48,599 nt of DNA from an uncultured Clostridia bacterium (GTDB lineage: Bacteria > Bacillota > Clostridia > TANB77 > CAG-508): contig CANRGE010000009.1 in the NCBI GenBank assembly GCA_947630065.1, forward strand, positions 1 through 48,599, written 5' to 3'. Shown here in pieces: positions 16,527 through 27,819 of this stretch (the stretch's first letter is position 1; each line of letters begins with the position of its first letter). Position numbers and translations under genes: made by a program. The notes below the pieces were generated by a model, which was not told the origin of the DNA, made no database searches, and saw only the letters and a list, made by a program, of their open reading frames with translations.

Positions 16527-17138
16527 ATGGAAAAAGAAAATTGTTTAAATGAAGTAGTATATCCTTTAACGAGGAAATTTGAAATTATACAATGGGTGAC
16601 ATTAAGTATCTTCATATTTTTAGTTCCAATGATAATTCCACAGTTATTAAATACAATATTTGGGGCTACGAGTTGGATAGCAACACATTCACAATATGTG
16701 GTAGGAACAATAGTAAATACGGTATTAGTTACAACAGCAATTAATGTAAAAGGATTTAAACAGATAGCAGGATTAATTACATTACCTAGTATTTCTGCTA
16801 TAGGAAGTGGATTAATTTTTAAATCTGCTAGCATATATACAGTATATATGATTCCTGCAATATGGGGAGGAAATTTTATATTTGTTTATTTAATTAGAAA
16901 ATTATTTGTTAGTAAAAAAGTAAATTATATTTTAACATCTATTGTATCTATACTAGCAAAAGTTGCAATAATTTATAGTTTCTTTAGAATACTTGCATTA
17001 GCTATAAATATACCTAATCCTATGTTTACAGCATTAAATTTGTCAATGGGAATTAGCCAAATTATTACAGCAACAATTGCAACTATAATAGGTTTTGGAA
17101 TTAATAAAGCATATAATAACCAAACAAATAAAGAATAA
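16527..17138 (+). CDS. Predicted six-helix membrane protein, ECF S-component-like
   Basis: This 203-aa membrane protein has about six hydrophobic segments and begins YPLTRKFEIIQWVTLSIFIFLVP. Proteins of this shape (short, six helices, a PAIWGGNFIFV-like segment) are sometimes annotated as energy-coupling-factor S components or, without a biochemical basis, as iron hydrogenase. It lacks the Fe-S motifs of a hydrogenase. The gene is convergent with feoB and shares its terminator. If it is a transporter subunit, its substrate cannot be read from the sequence. GAAAGGAATGTG precedes the ATG at 16527. Confidence 0.6.
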   Translation: MEKENCLNEVVYPLTRKFEIIQWVTLSIFIFLVPMIIPQLLNTIFGATSWIATHSQYVVGTIVNTVLVTTAINVKGFKQIAGLITLPSISAIGSGLIFKSASIYTVYMIPAIWGGNFIFVYLIRKLFVSKKVNYILTSIVSILAKVAIIYSFFRILALAINIPNPMFTALNLSMGISQIITATIATIIGFGINKAYNNQTNKE

Positions 17139-17148
17139 ACAATATATT

Positions 17149-17184
17149 AAAAATAGGAATTGGAAAAACCAAATTCCTATTTTT
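17149..17184. terminator. Bidirectional terminator, 16527 gene / feoB
   Basis: AAAAATAGGAATTGG at 17149-17163 pairs with the complementary stretch at 17169-17184 (one bulged base). A and T runs at the stem base serve both converging genes. Confidence 0.8.
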
Positions 17185-17190
17185 AGTATG

Positions 17191-19349
17191 TTATACAAAA
17201 CTAATACATACATTATAAATTAAAGTAGTGGTCATGCAAATTATAATTCCACAAACAGTTGGAAGTAAAAACGAAATAATTGACCATTTCCAACTACCAG
17301 TTTCTTTTTTTATAGTTAATAAAGTGGTGCTACAAGGAAAATGTAATAAAGTAAATATCATAACATTAATAGCAGTTAAAATAGTCCAACCATTAGAAAG
17401 TAGAATATTACTAATAGTAGAAATATCTTCAATATTAACTAAAGTACCTTTGGACATATAACTCATCAATATAATAGGAAGCACAATTTCATTTGCTGGG
17501 ATGCCTAATAAAAAGGCAGTTATTATATATCCATCTAATCCCATTAATTTTGCAAAAGGGTCAAAAAAGTTTGCAACTAAAGTTAAAATAGTAACATTAT
17601 TAATATATATATTCGAAAATAACCAAATAACAATACCACAAGGAGCAGCTACAGCAATGGCTCTGCCAAGTACGAATAAAGTTCTATCAAATAAGGAACG
17701 AACTATAATTTTTCCAATTTGAGGTTTTCTATAAGGTGGTAATTCTAAAATAAAAGAAGAAGGAACACCTTTTAGGATAGTCTTAGATAATATTTTAGAA
17801 ATCACAAGTGTTAGATAAATTCCTAAAATAATAACTAAAAGAACTGTAAATGTGGATAATAATGAAGCTGAAAAACCACTAGCAAAACTACCAATAAAAA
17901 TACTAGCAATAGTAATTAAAAAAGGAAATCTACCATTACAAGGAACAAAAGCATTTGTCAAAATTGCAATAAGCCTTTCACGTGGAGAATCAATAATTCT
18001 AGCACCAACAACACCGTGCAGCATTACAACCAAAACCCATACACATGGTTAATGCCTGTTTTCCAGAAGCACACACTTTTTTAAAATAATTATCCAAATT
18101 AAAAGCTATTCGTGGTAAGTAACCTAAATCTTCTAAAAGTGTAAATAGAGGAAAAAATATTGCCATAGGTGGTAGCATTACAGCGATTACCCATGTAAGA
18201 GTTTGATACATACCATCAACAAAAACACCAATAAACCAAGAAGGAGCATGAATGTATTCTAGAAATAATACTAATTTTTCTTGTATTATACTAAATAAGT
18301 TGGATAGCAAGTTAGACGGGTAGTTGGCTCCTGTGGTAGTTATCCAAAATATTATACCTAAAAAAATAATCATAATAGGTACGCCAAATTTTTTTGAGGT
18401 TAATATTTTATCTATTTTTTGACTACGATGATTATAGTTAGGATTTTCATAACTAACACTTTCAAATACTACATTTTCAGCTTTGCCAACAATACTTAAA
18501 ACAATTTTATCTCTAAAGTTATCTTTAGTTATATCATTTTTAGAGAGCAAGGATTCGATTTGTATTAGTTTATTATTAATTTCTTCATCATTAATAAAAT
18601 CCACATTAAAATTATCTTGAATTGATTTTATAATTTGTGAATTATTATCTATAAGTTTTAAACATATCCATCTACTAAGATAAGAGTATTTATTTCCAAT
18701 TATGTTTTCAACACTAGGAGATAGCATTAAAATACTATCTTCAATAATAGGTAAATATTTTACTTTATTAGGTACTATAAGTAGTTTATTAGTACAAACT
18801 TCTATAATTACTTCAAGAAGTTTATTTAAAGTTTTAGGTTTATTTGCAGTTGTACCAACAACTGGGACACCAAGTAAAGTAGAAAGTTTTTGTAAATCTA
18901 TATTTATAGATTTTTTCTTTGCTTCATCTAATAAATTAACACAAACTATAATATTGTTAGTAAGTTCCATAGTTTGAAATACTAAATTTAAATTTTTTTC
19001 TAAGCATGTAGCATCTAAAACTATAACGGTTACATCAGGGTTACCAAAGCAAATATAATCTCTTGCAATTTCTTCTTCTTGAGAATTAGACATAAGAGAA
19101 TATGTACCAGGAATATCAACAAATAATAAATTATGATTTTTATAATTACATGTTCCACATGCATTTTCAACAGTTTTACCGAGGCCAATTACCAGTATGT
19201 TGATGCATACCAGTCAAAGCATTAAAAATAGTGCTTTTACCGACATTTGGATTGCCGGCAAGAGCTATAGTATAATCACTATTATTTTTCAAATTAATAA
19301 TGTTGTTATCTAATAGATTTGCTCCACAAGAGTTAGAAGTAAGTCCCAT
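17191..19349 (-). CDS. feoB: Ferrous iron transporter FeoB, two +1 frameshifts at CGG
   Basis: FeoB is the membrane Fe(II) transporter with an N-terminal G-protein domain. Read in one frame, the gene breaks twice. Segment 1 (19349-19182, 56 codons) has the G1 loop GNPNVGKST and ends HTGNWP at an in-frame CGG. Skipping that C gives [11 protein letters not shown], the G3 motif DIPGTYS and the G4 motif NLLD. Segment 2 (19180-18017) ends [11 protein letters not shown] at a second CGG; skipping its C gives [15 protein letters not shown], the family's conserved sequence, and the rest of the membrane domain to 17191. The sum is 718 aa, normal length. At the first site the frame-0 codon after CGG is TAA. 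Two precise lesions of one kind in a gene with no other damage argue against decay. feoA lies 62 bases upstream. Confidence 0.9.
18014..18016 (-). other. CGG +1 frameshift site 2 in feoB
   Basis: Frame 0 reads GCA CGG TGT TGT TGG TGC TAG; the conserved protein needs GCA-(C)-GGT GTT GTT GGT, Ala-Gly-Val-Val-Gly. The Gly after NAA is strongly conserved in FeoB. Confidence 0.88.
19179..19181 (-). other. CGG +1 frameshift site 1 in feoB
   Basis: Codon 57 is CGG and the next frame-0 codon is TAA. Skipping the C gives CCT-(C)-GGT AAA ACT, Pro-Gly-Lys-Thr, matching the conserved NWPGKTVE of the G domain. Confidence 0.9.
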
Positions 19350-19411
19350 AAGAACCTCCTTAATATAAATTTATATATAATATGAAACAAATTAACATAT
19401 GTGCAATAATA

Positions 19412-19648
19412 TTAATTTGCTAAACAAACATCAATTAAACTTGAATCCTCTTTTCTAAGAGCAATTAAGCTTCCTCTAAACTCAAAAGCAGTAGGGTCTC
19501 CAGAAGGACTTTTTAGAATAGCACGGATTTTAGTTCCAGGGACAATTCCTAAGTCGAGTAATCTTCTACGTATATTACCATTACATTTTAAATCTATTAC
19601 TTTACAATATGAGCCAATAGGCACATTGTTTAAATTAATTATAGTCAT
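19412..19648 (-). CDS. feoA: FeoA, small accessory protein of ferrous iron uptake
   Basis: FeoA is a small SH3-like cytosolic protein that supports FeoB-mediated Fe(II) import. The 78-aa protein has the family pattern: CKVIDLKCNGNIRRRLLDLGIVPGTKIRAILKSPSGDPTAFEFRGSLIALRKED in overlapping pieces, with RRLLDLGIVPGT and the Pro/Gly turn. GGAGGT lies upstream of the ATG. It is the first gene of the feoA-feoB pair, and feoB starts 62 bases further on. No clear Fur box was found upstream. Confidence 0.93.
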   Translation of the reverse strand: MTIINLNNVPIGSYCKVIDLKCNGNIRRRLLDLGIVPGTKIRAILKSPSGDPTAFEFRGSLIALRKEDSSLIDVCLAN

Positions 19649-19748
19649 ATCATTAGTACCTCCATGAAAATACTTTATATTACATAATATGATTTATATG
19701 CATAACAAGTTAATAACAACAAAAATATTACAAAATAATACAAAACTC

Positions 19749-19777
19749 TTGCAATTTAACTTAAAAAATGATAAGAT
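19749..19777 (+). promoter_or_regulatory. Predicted promoter of pyrG
   Basis: TTGCAA at 19749-19754, a 17-base spacer and TAAGAT at 19772-19777. It would start transcripts near 19784, ahead of the leader hairpin. Confidence 0.5.
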
Positions 19778-19798
19778 AAATATAGTTTTTAAAAAAAT

Positions 19799-21486
<1,688 letters not shown>

Positions 21487-21491
21487 GAAAC

Positions 21492-21516
21492 AAGGAGAGT
21501 ACAAAATACTCTCCTT
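21492..21516. terminator. Bidirectional terminator, pyrG / XRE gene
   Basis: AAGGAGAGTA at 21492-21501 pairs with TACTCTCCTT at 21507-21516 around a 5-base loop, directly between two converging genes. Confidence 0.85.
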
Positions 21517-21906
21517 TTATAGACCAACAGAATGAGCACAAGCTAAAAAGTATAAAAATGAAGCAATTAAAGTTAAAAATAGGCTTATTCTTGAAATCCA
21601 AATTGTAGCATATATAGAAATACCAAGCATAAAACTTATAAATCTTATTATTCGTACATGAACACTTTTTAGACCTTCATCAAGAGAATATTGTTTATAA
21701 GCTAGAAGTTCTGCACTAGGAATGTTGAAAATTTCTGACAGTTTATATATATTATCTAAATTTGGAAAATCTAAATCATATTCCCATTGTTTTATCTTTT
21801 TTGCATCTATTCCACCAGAAGATATTTTCTGAGCAATATCTTCATATGTATAATCATATTTTATTCGTAATTCGCGTAAATATTGACCAAAATCTTTTAA
21901 TTCCAT
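21517..21906 (-). CDS. XRE-family HTH regulator with C-terminal membrane helices
   Basis: This 129-aa protein has an N-terminal XRE/Cro-type helix-turn-helix at about residues 6-65 (LRELRIKYDYTYEDIAQKI, then KKIKQWEYDLDFPNLDNIYKLSEIF), a short linker and a C-terminal hydrophobic hairpin of one or two helices from about 88 to 125. A DNA-binding domain tied to the membrane suggests a regulator that responds to an envelope signal. Targets are unknown; the groES operon starts in the divergent direction 385 bases away, with repeat copy 7 between them. AGGTTAGT lies before the ATG. Confidence 0.8.
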   Translation of the reverse strand: MELKDFGQYLRELRIKYDYTYEDIAQKISSGGIDAKKIKQWEYDLDFPNLDNIYKLSEIFNIPSAELLAYKQYSLDEGLKSVHVRIIRFISFMLGISIYATIWISRISLFLTLIASFLYFLACAHSVGL

Positions 21907-21983
21907 ACTAAACTAACCTCCAAATTTAAATAAATTATAACACATAAAATAGAAAAAGCTACATATAATTTATAGTTATTTAG

Positions 21984-22159
21984 AACAAATCTCGCTTCGC
22001 GAGACCTTTTCTCTACATCTTAAAGTTTGCTATCTAAATTCAAGGTCTCAAAGAAGCGTAAAGATTTGTTGACGCGAAAATTTACAAAGTAAATTTTCTG
22101 TGCAATGTTATTTTGATATAATAGGAAAGTAGAACTTTCTTATTATATCAAAATAACAT
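21984..22159 (+). repeat. Dispersed structured repeat, copy 7
   Basis: Plus orientation, upstream of the groES promoter. Blocks on this copy: AACAAATCT 21984-21992 with AGATTTGTT 22062-22070; CGCTTC 21993-21998 with GAAGCG 22053-22058; GAGACCTT 22001-22008 with AAGGTCTC 22042-22049; second hairpin 22076-22098. A competing local hairpin uses TCTCGC (21990-21995) with GCGAGA (21999-22004). The terminal palindrome is unusually long, about 26 bp per arm (22105-22159), with the G-C variant found in copy 3. Confidence 0.95.
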
Positions 22160-22204
22160 CAAAAAATGAATTGTGAAAAAAGTGTGAAATATTAAGCAAT
22201 ACTA

Positions 22205-22575
<371 letters not shown>

Positions 22576-22584
22576 TTTTATTAG

Positions 22585-24234
<1,650 letters not shown>

Positions 24235-24243
24235 AAACTTTAA

Positions 24244-24295
24244 ATATACAAAAAATTAGCACTACTTAAATGTAGTGCTAAAATTTTTTGTATAT
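24244..24295. terminator. Terminator after groEL containing a CIRCE-like inverted repeat
   Basis: ATATACAAAAAA at 24244-24255 pairs with TTTTTTGTATAT at 24284-24295, enclosing TTAGCACTAC (24256-24265) and GTAGTGCTAA (24272-24281). The inner repeat matches eight of nine bases in each CIRCE arm but with spacing eight. It separates groEL from two small genes on the other strand. Confidence 0.85.
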
Positions 24296-24308
24296 ACGAT
24301 TCTAATGA

Positions 24309-24443
24309 TTAGCAACAACCATTGTTACCACCGAAACCGTTACCACAACAACAGCATATTATTAATATAACTATTATAATCCAAATGCATCCGTCTCCAC
24401 CGAAACCGCATCCGCCACATCCGCAACTTCTATTTTCTGGCAT
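24309..24443 (-). CDS. Tiny Cys/Gly-rich YjcZ-like protein
   Basis: This 44-aa protein starts MPENRSCGCGGCGFGGDGC, has a hydrophobic helix WIIIVILII and ends in a Cys/Gly/Asn-rich tail CCCCGNGFGGNNGCC. The layout of a Cys/Gly-rich head, one short membrane helix and a Gly/Cys tail resembles the YjcZ/sporulation small-protein group of Firmicutes. An AAAGGGGGG ribosome site lies about ten bases before the ATG. It probably follows the 37-aa gene in one transcript. It contains several CGG strings, all split between codons before Gly. A spore-envelope role is inferred from similarity of shape only. Confidence 0.6.
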   Translation of the reverse strand: MPENRSCGCGGCGFGGDGCIWIIIVILIICCCCGNGFGGNNGCC

Positions 24444-24501
24444 AATTAATTTTCCCCCCTTTCAAAATAAAAAATGTACTTTGTGTTAAGGGCAAGATTA
24501 A

Positions 24502-24615
24502 CTAACAATTGCAATTACCTATGCAATTACCTGAGCAGTTACCGTTGCCACAGTTACAAAAAAGAAGTAAGAATAAAATAATGAACCATAAAATTTCACT
24601 GTTACAACAATTCAT
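24502..24615 (-). CDS. Tiny Cys-rich YjcZ-like protein
   Basis: This 37-aa protein starts MNCCNSEILWFIILFLLLF and ends CNCGNGNCSGNCIGNCNC. One hydrophobic helix is followed by regular Cys-x-Cys and Gly-Asn-Cys steps, compatible with metal binding or disulfide cross-linking. A clear GGGAGG lies before the ATG. It heads a two-gene unit with the 44-aa protein and has a long, structured upstream region. The assignment to a YjcZ-like sporulation group is by shape and Cys/Gly content. Confidence 0.6.
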   Translation of the reverse strand: MNCCNSEILWFIILFLLLFCNCGNGNCSGNCIGNCNC

Positions 24616-24650
24616 AAAACTAACCTCCCTGAAAAAAGAACTAAAATTTG

Positions 24651-24777
24651 TTACTTAAAAAACTCTTAGAAGTTTTATTTAAGTAATTCCATAGAAAACG
24701 AAAATTAATTTCTATGGAGAACAAAGACACTATTAAAATCCTTGAATAATAGTAATGTCTAAGTCTTTCGTTGTTCT
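24651..24777. other. Three consecutive hairpins, possible structured RNA
   Basis: Three stem-loops lie side by side: TTACTTAAA with TTTAAGTAA across 24651-24686; CCATAGAAA (24689-24697) with TTTCTATGG (24709-24717); and a long imperfect stem 24718-24777 made of AGAACAA/TTGTTCT, AGAC/GTCT and ACTATTA/TAATAGT. On the minus strand this would be the leader of the two tiny Cys-rich genes; on the plus strand it precedes the mutL promoter. No known riboswitch or 6S RNA signature was recognised. Confidence 0.45.
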
Positions 24778-24895
24778 TTTGTATGATATATATTATTCAA
24801 ATTAGAAAAAAGTGTTACAAAACATAACCTAACTATGAAAATATTATTAGATAAAGATTTTTAATAATTTGAATTAAAAAAATTATTAAAAAAAC

Positions 24896-24925
24896 TATAC
24901 AAGAAACATAAAAAAATGATATAAT
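24896..24925 (+). promoter_or_regulatory. Predicted promoter of the mutL operon
   Basis: TATACA at 24896-24901, an 18-base spacer and a perfect TATAAT at 24920-24925. The mutL ribosome site AAGGG follows at about 24950. Confidence 0.55.
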
Positions 24926-24965
24926 CAAACAAACAATAAAAAGATAAAGATAAGGGATGAAGAAA

Positions 24966-27374
24966 ATGGGAAAAATTGTATTGTTAGATGAATTAACAAT
25001 AAATCAAATAGCAGCAGGAGAAGTTATAGAAAGACCAGCTTCTGTAATAAAAGAAATGGTAGAAAATTCAATAGATGCTGGAGCAACCAATATTTGTGTA
25101 GAAATAAAAAATGGAGGAATTTCATATATACAAGTAACAGACAACGGAAAAGGAATAGAAAAAGATGATATGGAAATTGCTTTTGAAAGACATGCTACAA
25201 GTAAAATAAGATCAGCAGAAGATTTAAACACTGTTAAATCTATGGGATTTAGGGGTGAGGCTTTAGCGAGTATAGCAGCAATAGCAAATGTAGAACTAAA
25301 ATCTAAAACACCAGAAAGCGAAACGGGAAATAGAATAGTAGTAGAAGCGGGAAAAGTATTAGAATTTGAAGAAATAGGATGCCCAGCAGGAACAACAATA
25401 ATAGTAAAAGATTTATTTTTCAATACACCAGTAAGATATAAATTTTTAAAAAAAGATTATACAGAATCTGGTTATATTGAAGATGCAATAACAAGACTTG
25501 CAATAGTAAATCCTAATATTGCTTTTAAATTAATAAATACAGGAAAAACCATTATACAAACTTCAGGAAATGGAAAAATAGAAGATGTAATATATGCAAT
25601 TTATGGAAGAGATATAGCAGGAGCAATTATAAATGTTGATTATACATATGAAGATATGCATATTACAGGTGTTATAGGTAAACCAGAAATTGCAAGAAGT
25701 AATAGAAGTAATCAATTATTTTTTGTTAATAAAAGATATGTAAAAGATAAAACTTTAACAGGAGCTGTAGAAAATAGTTTTAAAGGTATGTTACCAATAG
25801 GAAAGTATGCATTTGTAGTATTAAATATAGACATGCCTTCTTCTAAAGTTGATGTAAATGTTCACCCAGCAAAACTTGAAGTGCGTTTTCAAGAAGATAA
25901 TAAAGTATTTAAAGCAGTATATCATTCAATAAAAGATACTTTACTAAAAACGGAACTTATATCTAATGCAGATAGAACTGTAGGTAGTCAAACTCCTGCA
26001 TATGGAATATCACAAGAAGAGGAACAACCAAAGAATATAGCAGAGTTATTTAAAAAGATAAGTAGTGAGCCACAAACAGAACCAGAAAATAATAGCAATA
26101 CAACTATTATTGAAGATATATATAATAGAAAAAACAGTTTTAGTTATTCTAATCCTGAAAAATCAAATGTACAAAATAATATTTCTATAGATAAAATGGA
26201 TGTTTTCAAAGAATTAATGGAAATGCAAAAAAAATTAAAAGAAGAAGTTGAAAATGATCCTACATTAAAAACTAATATAGATAAAATAATAGATAGTACA
26301 AATGAATTAAAAGCTAATGCCGAAGAGGAAATAAAAAAACAAGAAAATGAAGAGCAAGAAAATATAAATATAGAACAAGAAATACAAGATGAAGAAATAA
26401 TTAAAAATGAAATAGAAGAAAAAGAAGAAGTTACACCTAAAATTGAAGAAAAACCAGAACAAGAATTAGAACAAATTACAACACAACAAGAAGAAATTAT
26501 AGAGCAAGAACAAGTTGAACAAGAAAACTTTATTGAAAAAAATAATATCGAAGAAGAAAACTCTGAAAAAGAAAAGATTAATGAAAATACTATAAATCAA
26601 ATGATTCAAAAAATAGAAGAAATGCCAGGAGAAGAAATAAATCCTGAGTTTATAAACATGTATAAAACTATTTTTGGAAAATTACCAGCATCTGTAGAAG
26701 AAAAACAAAAAGAAGAAGAAAATAAATTTAATGCATATGAATTAATAAAAGACAATAACTTATCTGTTTTTGAGAATTCAGAAATTTATAATAAACCAGT
26801 ATATAAATTTGTGGGAATAGTATTTAAAACTTATATAATAGTAGAAATTGAAAAAGAAATGTATATAATAGATCAACATGCAGCACATGAAAGAATTATG
26901 TATGAAAAAGTAAAAAAGAATTATTATTCAGAAGAAGAAAAAGAAGCTCAAATGTTATTATTACCAGATATAATAACACTAACACATAAAGAAATGGATA
27001 TTGCACGTGATAATTTTGAAATGTTTAGAAAAGCTGGATTTGAATTAGAAGAATTTGGCGAAAATACAATAAAATTAAGTGGAGTTCCAGATATGTGTGT
27101 AGATTTAGATACAAAAGAATTATTTTTAGAGACATTAGACGAAATAAATACTGTAGCAAGAACAGCAAAGCAAGAAATAGAAGAAAGATTTATAGCAACA
27201 GTAGCATGTAAAGCAGCAGTTAAAGCAAATATGGCATTAACAAAAGAAGAAGTAGATGCATTAATGAACGAGCTATTAAAATTACCAAATCCATTTACAT
27301 GTCCACATGGAAGACCAACAGCTATAAAAATGTCTCAAACTGATATTGAAAAGAAATTTGCAAGAAGAAAATAA
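24966..27374 (+). CDS. mutL: DNA mismatch repair protein MutL with enlarged acidic linker
   Basis: MutL couples mismatch recognition to strand nicking and repair. The N-terminal GHKL ATPase is complete: LLDELTINQIAAGEVIERPASVIKEM, NSIDAGAT, DNGKGI, and MGFRGEALASI. The C-terminal domain carries the endonuclease motif DQHAAHERIMYE and the zinc-contact motifs CKAAVKA and CPHGRP, so this is a nicking MutL. Between them lies an extended Glu/Gln/Asn/Lys-rich linker of about 280 residues, so the protein is 802 aa where about 620-680 is common. AAGGG is nine bases before the ATG at 24966 but only one before an ATG at 24957, so 24966 is preferred. mutS is not in the window. The first gene of a unit ending with the HlyD-like gene. 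Confidence 0.95.
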   Translation: MGKIVLLDELTINQIAAGEVIERPASVIKEMVENSIDAGATNICVEIKNGGISYIQVTDNGKGIEKDDMEIAFERHATSKIRSAEDLNTVKSMGFRGEALASIAAIANVELKSKTPESETGNRIVVEAGKVLEFEEIGCPAGTTIIVKDLFFNTPVRYKFLKKDYTESGYIEDAITRLAIVNPNIAFKLINTGKTIIQTSGNGKIEDVIYAIYGRDIAGAIINVDYTYEDMHITGVIGKPEIARSNRSNQLFFVNKRYVKDKTLTGAVENSFKGMLPIGKYAFVVLNIDMPSSKVDVNVHPAKLEVRFQEDNKVFKAVYHSIKDTLLKTELISNADRTVGSQTPAYGISQEEEQPKNIAELFKKISSEPQTEPENNSNTTIIEDIYNRKNSFSYSNPEKSNVQNNISIDKMDVFKELMEMQKKLKEEVENDPTLKTNIDKIIDSTNELKANAEEEIKKQENEEQENINIEQEIQDEEIIKNEIEEKEEVTPKIEEKPEQELEQITTQQEEIIEQEQVEQENFIEKNNIEEENSEKEKINENTINQMIQKIEEMPGEEINPEFINMYKTIFGKLPASVEEKQKEEENKFNAYELIKDNNLSVFENSEIYNKPVYKFVGIVFKTYIIVEIEKEMYIIDQHAAHERIMYEKVKKNYYSEEEKEAQMLLLPDIITLTHKEMDIARDNFEMFRKAGFELEEFGENTIKLSGVPDMCVDLDTKELFLETLDEINTVARTAKQEIEERFIATVACKAAVKANMALTKEEVDALMNELLKLPNPFTCPHGRPTAIKMSQTDIEKKFARRK

Positions 27375-27388
27375 CAAAGGAGAAAAAT

Positions 27389-27802
27389 ATGTTTATTATA
27401 GTATTAATATCGATAATATTATATTTAATTTTTACAACAGTTATAAAATATAATACAAAACTAGAAAAAGACCAAAAAGTTAAATACATAATAGTAGGGC
27501 ATATTGTTGTTTTTATAATAACATCTATACTATGTAACATAACATCATCACAAATAGATAATATAAAACAACTAGTTAATATAACAAGAAATACAGCTAT
27601 ATTAATATTTGCACCTTTAAATTCAATAATCTTAGCACCAATTGGAAATATGCTAAGTAAATTAAAAAATAATAATATAACTTCAGAACAATTTAAAGCA
27701 AGATTAATAATAATTTTTGTAATAGCAGTAATACTTTTAATTTTAGAGTTTAGATATATAAAGAATTTTCAAACTGGACTTTTAGCATATGCAAAAAAAT
27801 AA
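27389..27802 (+). CDS. Hypothetical four-helix membrane protein between mutL and miaA
   Basis: This 137-aa protein was not recognised. It has four hydrophobic segments at about residues 1-17, 32-50, 68-88 and 104-124 and a Lys-rich C-terminus. An AAAGGAG ribosome site lies eight bases before the ATG, 14 bases after mutL, and miaA starts 17 bases later, so it is co-transcribed with both. No enzyme motif is visible. Confidence 0.7.
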   Translation: MFIIVLISIILYLIFTTVIKYNTKLEKDQKVKYIIVGHIVVFIITSILCNITSSQIDNIKQLVNITRNTAILIFAPLNSIILAPIGNMLSKLKNNNITSEQFKARLIIIFVIAVILLILEFRYIKNFQTGLLAYAKK

Positions 27803-27819
27803 TTAGAAAGAGGGAAAAA

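Noticed and set aside
16527-17138. Calling the six-helix membrane protein an iron hydrogenase
   Set aside because: The label occurs for similar proteins, but there are no Cys clusters or H-cluster motifs; it is only a small membrane protein.
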